Part shown: piece after piece, positions 8,599 through 15,702 of the stretch
How positions within the stretch are numbered: the first letter of the stretch is position 1
Layout: each line of letters opens with the position of its first letter
NCBI GenBank assembly: GCA_964581385.1
Contig: CAZOOK010000003.1
Location: forward strand, 148,214 to 212,213
Direction of reading: 5' to 3'
Source of the DNA: CAZOOK01 sp964581385
GTDB taxonomy: Bacteria; Pseudomonadota; Gammaproteobacteria; Nevskiales; Nevskiaceae
DNA length: 64,000 bases
Program-made: the position numbers and the translations under genes
Notes under the pieces: generated by a model
What the model saw: only the letters and a program-made list of their open reading frames with translations
Database searches by the model: none
What the model was told of the DNA's origin: nothing

Positions 8599-8653
8599 AT
8601 GTACGAGAGTGCTATGGGAATTGATTGGGGTTCGGCGTAGCACTCTCATACAT
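8599..8653. promoter_or_regulatory. 16-bp inverted repeat in the divergent promoter region
   Basis: ATGTACGAGAGTGCTA at 8599-8614 and TAGCACTCTCATACAT at 8638-8653 are inverted copies with one mismatch around a 23-bp spacer. The repeat sits about 100 bp upstream of the cytochrome start (leftward) and 59 bp upstream of the AraC-type regulator (rightward). It could be a two-site operator for the AraC protein or a hairpin in a leader RNA. There is no T-run, so it is not a classical terminator. Confidence 0.55.
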
Positions 8654-8711
8654 CTCCACATCGGCGCGAACGCCGTAGAATGCAAACGGGTGCCCAACTG
8701 AATTCCGAGTA

Positions 8712-9545
8712 GTGCATAAAGCCGACCATCCACACAGCTATCTATATCTGTGGCCAGGACGTGTACTGATGGCTGCCCCCGGCATCCGCAACCAACCGCA
8801 CAGCCACCTTGCGGCATCGGTGCTGATCGGACTTGATCGGCCCTTCACGCTCGGCATCGAAGGACAAGATGAGCAGCAAATCGATGCCGCCGTGGTGGCA
8901 CCTAATGTCGAACAGCATCTGGATTCGTCCGGTGGCACCATGCTGGTCCTGCACGTGGACCCGGATCTTCCCCACTATCGCAGCCTGTCGCCACGCCTTA
9001 GGGGTCGCACCGTACAAGCGCTGGACGCATCCGTCTTCCACGACTTGCGAAACACTTTGCGCGAAGCATTGTCGCGCCGCATGAACTGCGATGAAGCCTG
9101 CCGGCTATTCGACGATGTACTGACTCGTATTCGCGGTGAGGCGCCAGCAGCCAAACCGCTCGACGAGCGCGTTGCGCACATCGTGCGCTACTTGCGGCGC
9201 GACCTGCCGGAGAAAATCGATCCGGCCGCGCTCGCCGCCGAGGCCGGCCTCTCGAAATCGCGACTGATGCACTTGTTCAAGGCCGAATTGGGCACGTCAA
9301 TGTGCCGCTTCGCGTTATGCCTGCGCCTGCAGGAAGCGGCGCGGCAATATCGCAGCGGCATGAGCATGACCACGGTCGCGCACAGCGCCGGTTTCTATGA
9401 TCTGTCACACATGGTGCAGGCCGGACGCGCGTATGCAGGATATGCGCCATCGGCGCTGCAATCGATGCTCACGGACGGCAGCGAACTACACGTTTATTCC
9501 TGCGCGGATTGCGACCTTCCAGAGACTGCCGCCAAAGTAACGTAG
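8712..9545 (+). CDS. AraC family transcriptional regulator
   Basis: 277 residues from a GTG. The N-terminal ~140 residues are an AraC-type sensing region without a recognisable ligand signature (PHSHLAASVLIGLDRPF). The C-terminal part at about 160-260 carries the AraC double helix-turn-helix: first helix pair LAAEAGLSKSRLMHLFKAEL, second TTVAHSAGFYDLSHMVQAGR, ending with YAGYAPSAL. It diverges from the di-haem cytochrome gene across a promoter region with an inverted repeat, so control of that gene is plausible (inference). Confidence 0.85.
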   Translation: MHKADHPHSYLYLWPGRVLMAAPGIRNQPHSHLAASVLIGLDRPFTLGIEGQDEQQIDAAVVAPNVEQHLDSSGGTMLVLHVDPDLPHYRSLSPRLRGRTVQALDASVFHDLRNTLREALSRRMNCDEACRLFDDVLTRIRGEAPAAKPLDERVAHIVRYLRRDLPEKIDPAALAAEAGLSKSRLMHLFKAELGTSMCRFALCLRLQEAARQYRSGMSMTTVAHSAGFYDLSHMVQAGRAYAGYAPSALQSMLTDGSELHVYSCADCDLPETAAKVT

Positions 9546-9549
9546 GCAG

Positions 9550-10215
9550 CTATTCAAGCGCGTTACGCAACGCGCCGGCCGCCGCCCACGGCAACAGCGT
9601 GATTGCGAGCACCAGCAGCGCGGCGAGAAAATACAGCGGTGCGTCATACGGCAATCCATTCTGCGCGGCGCGCACGGCGCCAGCACCGAAGATCACCGCC
9701 GGACACATCAGCGGCAGCACGAGAATCGGCAGCAGGATGCCGGCGCGCGGCGCACCGACCGTCAGCGCGGCAGCGAAGCCGCCGGTGAACATCAATGTCG
9801 GTGTGCCGAGCAGTAGACTTAGCGTCAACACCCGCAGCGACAACGCGTCGAGTCCCAGCATGTAGCCGATCACCGGCGCGGCGACAACTAATGGCGCAGC
9901 GATCAACAGCCAGTGCGCCGTCAGCTTTGCAAAGACAATCAGCGGAGCAGAAACCTCGGCAAGAAGAAATTGCTCAAGCGTACCGTCATCGAGATCGCCG
10001 CGGAACATGCGCTCGACGGCCAGCAGCGCCGCCAGCAGCGCGCCGACCCAGACGATGGCCGGCGCAAACAATCTCAAACTGGCGTTCTGCGGATCGAGTC
10101 CAAGCGGGAACAGCAGTGCGATCAATCCATAGAACACTAATGGCTGCATCCATTCGGCTGGGCGCCGCGCAGCGATCAGCAGCTCGCGCTGGAACACGGC
10201 CCATGCCGCGTTCAC
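9550..10215 (-). CDS. ccmB: Haem exporter membrane subunit CcmB
   Basis: 221 residues with six hydrophobic segments, the usual CcmB length. It opens with FQRELLIAARRPAEWMQPLV and contains VERMFRGDLDDGTLEQFLL, the family signature. CcmB is the permease partner of CcmA in the ABC complex needed to release the CcmE haem chaperone during cytochrome c maturation. The GTG start overlaps the end of ccmA by four bases (GTGA), showing translational coupling. ccmC-ccmH do not follow; an AraC-type gene converges instead. Confidence 0.92.
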   Translation of the reverse strand: MNAAWAVFQRELLIAARRPAEWMQPLVFYGLIALLFPLGLDPQNASLRLFAPAIVWVGALLAALLAVERMFRGDLDDGTLEQFLLAEVSAPLIVFAKLTAHWLLIAAPLVVAAPVIGYMLGLDALSLRVLTLSLLLGTPTLMFTGGFAAALTVGAPRAGILLPILVLPLMCPAVIFGAGAVRAAQNGLPYDAPLYFLAALLVLAITLLPWAAAGALRNALE

Positions 10216-10829
10216 GCTGTCTCCATCGGCGCAGCCGCGGTGCCACGTCCACGCAGTGTGAGCGCGCGTGCAGAAATGTTTGCCGGCAGCGGCTGATGGC
10301 TGGTGACAACGGCCGCACCGCCGTTCGCCAGATGCACATCCAGCAAACTCCCGAATAGCTCAAGTCCCGAAATATCGAGCCCGGCCAGCGGTTCGTCGAG
10401 AAACCACCACGGCCGCGGCGCCGCCACCAGTCGTGCCAGCGCGGCGCGGCGGCGCTGACCGGTCGACAGATGACCACAGGGTTTATGGCGTTGCGTCTTA
10501 AGCCCGACACGCATCAGCGCCGCATCGACATCGACGGCTGCAACCTCGTGCAATGCGCACCAAAAGCGCAAATTTTCGATGGGCGTGAGCATCGGATTCA
10601 GCGCGTTTTTATGTCCGAGCCAGTGCCGTGCGGCAGCATCTGGCTGTCCGGCAACATAGCCCGCGGCCGGGACACGCAGCCCGCACAGTGTTTCCAGCAG
10701 AGAAGTCTTGCCGACGCCGTTACGTCCCTGCAGGTGCAGGATTTCGCCTGCGCCGACATCGAAATTCAGCCCTTCGATCAACGTGCGATCGCCGCGAATG
10801 ACGGCAAGATTTTCGGCACGCAGGGCCAT
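10212..10829 (-). CDS. ccmA: Cytochrome c biogenesis ATP-binding protein CcmA
   Basis: 205 residues, normal for CcmA. Walker A GRNGVGKT is at 35-42, the signature LSTGQRRR at 121-128 and Walker B WWFLDEP at 141-147, followed by the CcmA-typical LAGLD. It powers the CcmAB complex of cytochrome c maturation. The ATG at 10829 lies two bases from the end of a 268-bp structured repeat, and no Shine-Dalgarno sequence is visible before it. The frame stays open upstream through the repeat, but the ABC domain clearly begins at MALRAENLAV. It overlaps ccmB. Confidence 0.92.
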   Translation of the reverse strand: MALRAENLAVIRGDRTLIEGLNFDVGAGEILHLQGRNGVGKTSLLETLCGLRVPAAGYVAGQPDAAARHWLGHKNALNPMLTPIENLRFWCALHEVAAVDVDAALMRVGLKTQRHKPCGHLSTGQRRRAALARLVAAPRPWWFLDEPLAGLDISGLELFGSLLDVHLANGGAAVVTSHQPLPANISARALTLRGRGTAAAPMETA

Positions 10830-10831
10830 TA

Positions 10832-11099
10832 GGGTCTGTTGACCATGACTTTGATCGCTGCGACGGGTCCTGGGAACGCCCAGCGCAAGGAACGGGCGAC
10901 GTGGCGTACTGGATGTGCGCGAGGAGTCCGTGACGTGGCGATGGGCGCTCCCAGGACCCGTCCCGTTGGGTTGCGCCCAAAACGGCGCCGGCCGGCGTTG
11001 CGGACCTTGACCATGGAACCACCATGCCCCGCGGTCCGCGTCTTGGCCAGCGCCGTTTTGGGCAGCAACGCAGCGATCAAAGTCATGGTTAACAGACCC
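10832..11099 (-). mobile_element. 268-bp structured repeat element, copy 1 (MITE-like, with terminal inverted repeats)
   Basis: The two ends, about 10832-10860 and 11072-11099, are inverted copies beginning GGGTCTGTT and are flanked by TA on both sides. Inside, arms 10862-10882 and 10942-10962 pair over 21 bp with one mismatch, which becomes a G-U wobble in minus-strand RNA. Arms 10976-10993 and 11045-11062 pair over 18 bp and enclose a further GCGGACC/GGTCCGC stem and a CATGG-tggtt-CCATG loop. The second copy at 11866-12134 is in the opposite orientation and has the same architecture. It fills the space between the stop of the barrel gene and the start of ccmA. No transposase is present. Confidence 0.8.
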
Positions 11100-11740
11100 T
11101 AGAACTTGAAATCCTTTTCGAGACTGGCGAATACGCCGTTGCCGCTGTCGTGCGCGTTGGCGCGCGAAAATCCGGCGCTGATCGCGATATCGCGCCGCGC
11201 TTGCCAGCGCGCGCCGAGGGTGAGGAAGTTGCCGTCGTCGCCGATCCAGTCGCCCTGCAAGCTGACCTGCTGTGTCAACCAGTAGTTGACGCCGAGCATC
11301 GCATGTTCGCCGTAGCTGTCGTGAGTCGCGCCCAGATAACCGCCCCATTTACCAAGGTATGCGCTGCCGACGACGTATGGCTGACTGCGGAACGAACGCA
11401 CACCGACGTTGGCAAAGCCTGCCGCGAATGCGTATGGCTTGCCGACTGGGGCGAATTGCACGCTGCCCTCGGGACGCGCGCTCAGGCCGTCAGTCAACCG
11501 CGCGGTGATGCCCAGCGACAGATAGCGGGTGTAGTTGTAATCGGCGGTGGCGAATAACGAAGAAGAGGAATCCGATCCCCCAGACGAGCCGCTATCTCCG
11601 GACAGTACCGTAGTCAGCCGTCGAGGTTGCAGGGTTCCGGCAACTGGCACGGTGAACAGGCTGTCGGCGAGTACGGAAGTGGATAATGCGCTGAAAGCTA
11701 CGGCAGCCAACAGTGACCTCGGAAAGCGATGTTTCATCAT
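11099..11740 (-). CDS. Small outer-membrane beta-barrel-like protein, function unknown
   Basis: 213 residues with a signal peptide (about 1-25, ending SVLADS). After a Gly/Ser/Asp-rich stretch (SGDSGSSGGSDSSSS), alternating aromatic and hydrophobic strands follow: FATADYNYTRYLSLGI, SVQFAPVGKPYAFAAGF, YLGATHDSYGEHAMLGVNYW. The protein ends with Phe (EKDFKF), the usual C-terminal outer-membrane assembly signal. I do not recognise the family. Its stop codon abuts repeat copy 1, so the gene may be transcribed into that element and on into ccmAB. Confidence 0.72.
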   Translation of the reverse strand: MMKHRFPRSLLAAVAFSALSTSVLADSLFTVPVAGTLQPRRLTTVLSGDSGSSGGSDSSSSLFATADYNYTRYLSLGITARLTDGLSARPEGSVQFAPVGKPYAFAAGFANVGVRSFRSQPYVVGSAYLGKWGGYLGATHDSYGEHAMLGVNYWLTQQVSLQGDWIGDDGNFLTLGARWQARRDIAISAGFSRANAHDSGNGVFASLEKDFKF

Positions 11741-11865
11741 GATCAGAAGTTAAGGAACAAAGAAGATTGGTCGGAACGGATCCGCGTACCGCCGGTGACG
11801 GGGAACGCGCCGGATGGCCCAGCTGCTGCCGAGTCTCGGATTATTTTAAGTGATCGCGGCGCTTA

Positions 11866-12134
11866 GAGCGTGTTATGCACTTCTGTGATCGCCGCGTTGC
11901 TGCCCAAAAGGGCGTCGGCCAAGGCGCGGTCCGCAGGGCATGGTGGTTCCATGTCCAAGGACTGCAACGCCGGCCGTCGCCCTTTTGGGCGCAACCCGAA
12001 GGGACGGCCCCTGAGCGGGTGCAGCGCCGCGTCATGGGCTCCTTACGTACTATCAAGTACGCTGCGTCGCCCATTCCTTGCGCTGCACCCGCTCAGGGGT
12101 CGTCGCAGCGACCACAGAAGTGCATAACACGCTC
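11866..12134 (+). mobile_element. 269-bp structured repeat element, copy 2
   Basis: The ends are inverted repeats (GAGCGTGTTATGCACTTCTG at 11866 and its complement ending at 12134). The interior aligns with copy 1 read in the opposite direction. Arms 12003-12026 and 12081-12104 pair over 24 bp with one G-U. Arms 11903-11920 and 11972-11989 pair over 18 bp with one mismatch. The apical loop again contains CATGGTGGTTCCATG. The arm sequences differ from copy 1 while complementarity is kept. It lies between the barrel gene and folD, 43 bp before the folD start. Confidence 0.8.
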
Positions 12135-12177
12135 CAGCAAGTAAAATGTCTGCTCGATCCATTCCGGAACCGCCCGC

Positions 12178-13041
12178 TTGACCGCCCAACTGATCGATGG
12201 CAAGGCCGTCGCTGCAAGCGTCCATGAACGCGTCCGCGACGCCGTGCAGGCACGTCTCGCTTCCGGCCGGCGCGCGCCCGCATTGGCGACTGTACTGGTT
12301 GGTTCCGATCCGGCTTCCGAGATTTATGTCCGCAACAAGCGCCGCACTTGCGATGCCGTAGGTGTCCGCTCGGTTCCATTGCAACTGGATGCGGACGTTA
12401 CTCAGACACAATTGCTCACCGAGATCGACCGGCTCAATGCCGACGACGCCATCGACGGCATCCTCGTACAGTTGCCACTCCCCAAGCAGATTGACGCAAC
12501 CACGGTCATCGAGCGTATTCGGACGGACAAGGATGTCGATGGCTTCCATCCCTATAATCTGGGCCGTCTCGCGCAGCGCCTGCCCGCGCTGCGTCCGTGC
12601 ACACCGTTCGGGGTTATCGAGCTATTGAAAGCCACCGGCGAAACTTTTCACGGCAAGCGTGCGCTGGTGGTCGGTGCGAGCAATCACGTCGGCCGGCCGA
12701 TGGCGCTGGAACTGCTGCTCGCCGGCGCGACGACGACCGTCGCGCACCGCTTCACGCGCGATCTGGATGCGGAGGTGGCGCGCGCCGAACTGCTGGTAGT
12801 CGCGGTCGGCAAACCAGGTTTCGTCCACGGCGAATGGGTGCGCCCCGGCGCAACGGTGATCGATATCGGCATCAATCGTCTTGCCGATGGCAAAGTGGTC
12901 GGCGATGTCGGCTTCGCCGCCGCACGCGAGCGCGCAGCGTTCATCACGCCGGTACCTGGTGGTGTCGGACCGATGACAGTGGCGATGCTGATGCAGAACA
13001 CGCTGACCGCGGCCGAGCGGCGTGAAGCACAGGGAAAATAA
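12178..13041 (+). CDS. folD: Bifunctional methylenetetrahydrofolate dehydrogenase/methenyltetrahydrofolate cyclohydrolase
   Basis: 287 residues, normal for FolD, which interconverts one-carbon forms of tetrahydrofolate with NADP. Family motifs are present: VGSDPASEIYVRNKRRTC with the catalytic lysine, DGILVQLPLP, KDVDGFHPYNLG, PCTPFGVIELLK, the NADP-binding VVGASNHVGRPMA and the closing PVPGGVGPMTVAMLM. The start is TTG at 12178 (TAQLIDGKAVA matches the family N-terminus); the ATG at 12146 is out of frame and stops quickly. Structured repeat copy 2 ends 43 bp upstream and so lies in the probable promoter or leader. Confidence 0.95.
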   Translation: MTAQLIDGKAVAASVHERVRDAVQARLASGRRAPALATVLVGSDPASEIYVRNKRRTCDAVGVRSVPLQLDADVTQTQLLTEIDRLNADDAIDGILVQLPLPKQIDATTVIERIRTDKDVDGFHPYNLGRLAQRLPALRPCTPFGVIELLKATGETFHGKRALVVGASNHVGRPMALELLLAGATTTVAHRFTRDLDAEVARAELLVVAVGKPGFVHGEWVRPGATVIDIGINRLADGKVVGDVGFAAARERAAFITPVPGGVGPMTVAMLMQNTLTAAERREAQGK

Positions 13042-13092
13042 CGCGGCTGTCGACAGTCCGGCATCGCGCTGCCGGATGCACATCGACAATTC

Positions 13093-13923
13093 TCAACGCC
13101 GGCTGTCGAGCATCTTCGATGCGCCGGACAGCCGCGGATGGAAACGAAGCAGGCTGACGACCTTCAGCAGCAGATTCCAGTAACCCGTCGGCATCAGGCG
13201 CTGAATACGATCGAGCCAGCGCGCGTCCGCGCCGATAACGACGCGAAACTGGCCGCGCTCAATACCCCGGACCATCGCTTCGGCGGCATCCTGCGACGAA
13301 GTCAACGCCAGTCGATTGGCGCCCCCATCCGTCAGCATTCCAGGAGCTGCGCCGATCGGCGTCTTGATGCCACCCGGAAATACTGCGACGACGCGCACTC
13401 CGGTGCCGCCCAGCTCCGCACGTAACACTTCGCAGAACCCCCGCACCGCGAACTTCGAAGAAGCGTAGGCACCCATGCGCGGAAACCCGACCAGTCCATA
13501 CAGGCTGGCGACGTTGACGATGACACCGTCACCCTGCTCGATCAGTTTCGGCAGAAAAGCCTTGGTCCCGTAGACGACGCCCCAGAAATTGATATTCATG
13601 ACGCGTTCAAAATCCGCGTACTCGATATCGGCGATGCGTTGCGCGCGCGCGATGCCGGCGTTGTTGATGACGACGTGCACGGCGCCGTAATGACGATGAA
13701 CATCCGCGGCGAATGCCGCCACCGCTTCGCGATTGGCGACATCGAGCGTACTCAGCATGGGATTGCCCGGCAGTTTCGCCGCTGCGGCTTTCAAGCCGTC
13801 GCCATTGACATCGGCGAGCGCCAGACGGCATCCCTTCGCAGCAAGGATCTTCGCCAGCTCGAAGCCGATCCCTGAGGCCGCGCCGGTAACGACAACGACC
13901 TTGCCTTCGAGTTTGTACGACAT
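13093..13923 (-). CDS. Short-chain dehydrogenase/reductase
   Basis: 276 residues from the ATG following GGGGGGAGAC. The Rossmann motif TGAASGIG lies at about 13-20, NNAG at about 89-92, the catalytic serine in NVASLYG and Tyr-Lys in YASSKFAVRG, all at classical SDR positions. The C-terminal extension RIQRLMPTGYWNLLLKVVSL resembles SDRs encoded beside lipid or steroid catabolism genes. It is downstream of an acyl-CoA dehydrogenase on the same strand with a 48-bp gap, so the two are probably co-transcribed. The substrate is unknown. Confidence 0.88.
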   Translation of the reverse strand: MSYKLEGKVVVVTGAASGIGFELAKILAAKGCRLALADVNGDGLKAAAAKLPGNPMLSTLDVANREAVAAFAADVHRHYGAVHVVINNAGIARAQRIADIEYADFERVMNINFWGVVYGTKAFLPKLIEQGDGVIVNVASLYGLVGFPRMGAYASSKFAVRGFCEVLRAELGGTGVRVVAVFPGGIKTPIGAAPGMLTDGGANRLALTSSQDAAEAMVRGIERGQFRVVIGADARWLDRIQRLMPTGYWNLLLKVVSLLRFHPRLSGASKMLDSRR

Positions 13924-13971
13924 GTCTCCCCCCGGCGCGACTTTTCGCCGACAACATAAAATTGATTTCGA

Positions 13972-15132
13972 TTATGCGGCGCGGCGCCGTCCGCTGTATC
14001 CCAACCGCTTGGCTATGATACCGAGCATGATTTCGTCAGCGCCACCACCGATCGACTGGAGACGCAGGTCGCGATAAAACCGCGCCACCGGACTCTCCCA
14101 CATATACCCTTGCGCACCCCAGTATTGCAGGCAAGAATCAGTGACTTCGCGTGCCAGGCGCGCCGTCTTCAGTTTAGCCATCGAGCACAACAGCGAGGCA
14201 TCCTCGCCGCCGACATGCAGCTGTGTTGCTCGGTAGACCAGCGCGCGCGCCGCTTCGATCTCCGTCTTCAACTCGGACAGGCGGAACTGCACCACCTGGT
14301 TATCGATGATCGCCTGTCCAAACGCTGTGCGATCGCGCGTATAAGTGACCGTGTCGGCAACGATGCGGTCGAGCACGACAAGAATGCTGGCCGACAGAAA
14401 CAGCCGCTCTTCCTGGAATTGGTGCATCTGGTAGAAGAATCCCTTTCCCTCATCGCCGATGCGGTTGCGCACCGGTACGCGGACATCGTTGAAATGGATC
14501 ACCGTGGTATCGCTGGCGTGCTGCCCCAGCTTCTCGAGTCGCTGGTCCCGGGTCACACCCGCGGCATCAAGCGGCACGACAATCAGGCTCTTGTTACCGT
14601 GTCGCTCATCGCCCCCAGTGTTGACCAGTGTGCAGGCCCAGTCTGCTTGAGCGCCGCCGGTAACCCACGTCTTGGTACCGGAAATCACATAGTCATCGCC
14701 GTCACGGCGCGCGGTCGTCTTGATTGCCGCCACGTCGCTGCCGGCACCGGGCTCCGTAATCGCGATTGCCGCCACCTGCTCACCAGCAATCGCCGGCCTC
14801 AGGTAAGTCTTTCTGACGTAGTCCGAACCAAAACGCGCCAGTGCGGGAGTCGCCATGTCGGTCTGGATGCCAATCGCCATCGGCAGCGCACCGCACGCGC
14901 AATGACCGAGGGCTTCGGCGAACGCGACCTGGTATGAATAATCGAGTCCCAGTCCGCCGTCTTCGACCGGCTTGTTGATCCCGAGCAGACCTAGACCGCC
15001 CATTTTGCGAAGAACTTCGTGCGCCGGCCAAATCCCTGCTCGTTCCCACTCCGAAACATGCGGATTCAGTTCTTCCTCGACAAAACGTTTGGTCGTTTCA
15101 AATAACTGATGATGCTCGTTGGTGAAATTCAT
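13972..15132 (-). CDS. Acyl-CoA dehydrogenase
   Basis: 386 residues, the normal length for the family. Signature segments are ITEPGAGSDVAAIKTTARRD (FAD and substrate binding), TWVTGGAQADW, and the C-terminal helix AQGYMWESPVARFYRDLRLQ followed by GGGADEIMLG. It should introduce an alpha,beta double bond into a CoA thioester using FAD. The chain-length or substrate class cannot be read from sequence. It is upstream of and probably in an operon with the SDR at 13093-13923. A 570-bp non-coding region precedes it. Confidence 0.92.
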   Translation of the reverse strand: MNFTNEHHQLFETTKRFVEEELNPHVSEWERAGIWPAHEVLRKMGGLGLLGINKPVEDGGLGLDYSYQVAFAEALGHCACGALPMAIGIQTDMATPALARFGSDYVRKTYLRPAIAGEQVAAIAITEPGAGSDVAAIKTTARRDGDDYVISGTKTWVTGGAQADWACTLVNTGGDERHGNKSLIVVPLDAAGVTRDQRLEKLGQHASDTTVIHFNDVRVPVRNRIGDEGKGFFYQMHQFQEERLFLSASILVVLDRIVADTVTYTRDRTAFGQAIIDNQVVQFRLSELKTEIEAARALVYRATQLHVGGEDASLLCSMAKLKTARLAREVTDSCLQYWGAQGYMWESPVARFYRDLRLQSIGGGADEIMLGIIAKRLGYSGRRRAA

Positions 15133-15702
15133 GATGATCGCAACGCTGCGCAGCGAACCTCGCAGCGAAGCGGATTCCTTTGAAGTGGGAGATGAAGCGG
15201 GTGATGGAAAAAGATCGGCGGATCCGAGCTTCGGAATATTCCGTTATCGCGGGCGAAGTGGGGAACGCCAGGGCATGGCATAGCCCTATCCCGAAAACCC
15301 TCGACTCGAACAAGCAATCAGATCCCCCGGCACTCTCTGAGCGGAAAGCGGCGCGACGAAAATAGCCGTCGCCTGCCCTTCCTTGGAGCCGATCCCGATG
15401 GAACACCGCATGCGGCCTTCCCCCGGCCGGCGTGCGCAAACAGTCATAATTTAACGGCGCGCCGCGAGAGTGCCCCTACGGTCTCTCGACAGTAACGTGG
15501 CACGACTCCCTACGCGTGATTCGACCCTATCGCATTGTGCAAAGTTTCGCAGCGAGCGAATCGATCGAATCAGGCCGCCGCATGCCGCGATCTTACCGGC
15601 TTTTAATGACATAACGGTTGATGCGTCGCAATAATCTTTCGTCGCAGCCGGATACTTCGCGATGCATTTTTCAAACCTGAGGTTACTGTCGAACAAGGCA
15701 CT
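15133..15702. other. 570-bp intergenic region upstream of the acyl-CoA dehydrogenase
   Basis: No convincing gene is visible on either strand. The region separates the acyl-CoA dehydrogenase start from the end of the penicillin-acylase gene, so it must hold the promoter of the acyl-CoA dehydrogenase/SDR pair. The only clear element I see is the palindrome at 15232-15243. Confidence 0.5.
15232..15243. promoter_or_regulatory. 12-bp perfect palindrome CGGAATATTCCG
   Basis: A perfect 12-bp dyad about 100 bp upstream of the acyl-CoA dehydrogenase start. It could be a regulator binding site, for example for a TetR-type repressor of fatty-acid genes. The site is short, so chance occurrence is possible. 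Confidence 0.35.

Noticed and set aside
10212..11348. Extension of the ccmA frame upstream through the repeat element to 11348
   Set aside because: The added sequence is the repeat plus antisense of the barrel gene. CcmA homology begins exactly at the ATG 10829.
15451..15696. An 81-codon minus-strand frame in the 570-bp gap
   Set aside because: No ribosome-binding site, no coherent hydrophobic or domain pattern and biased Arg/Ser content; probably chance.
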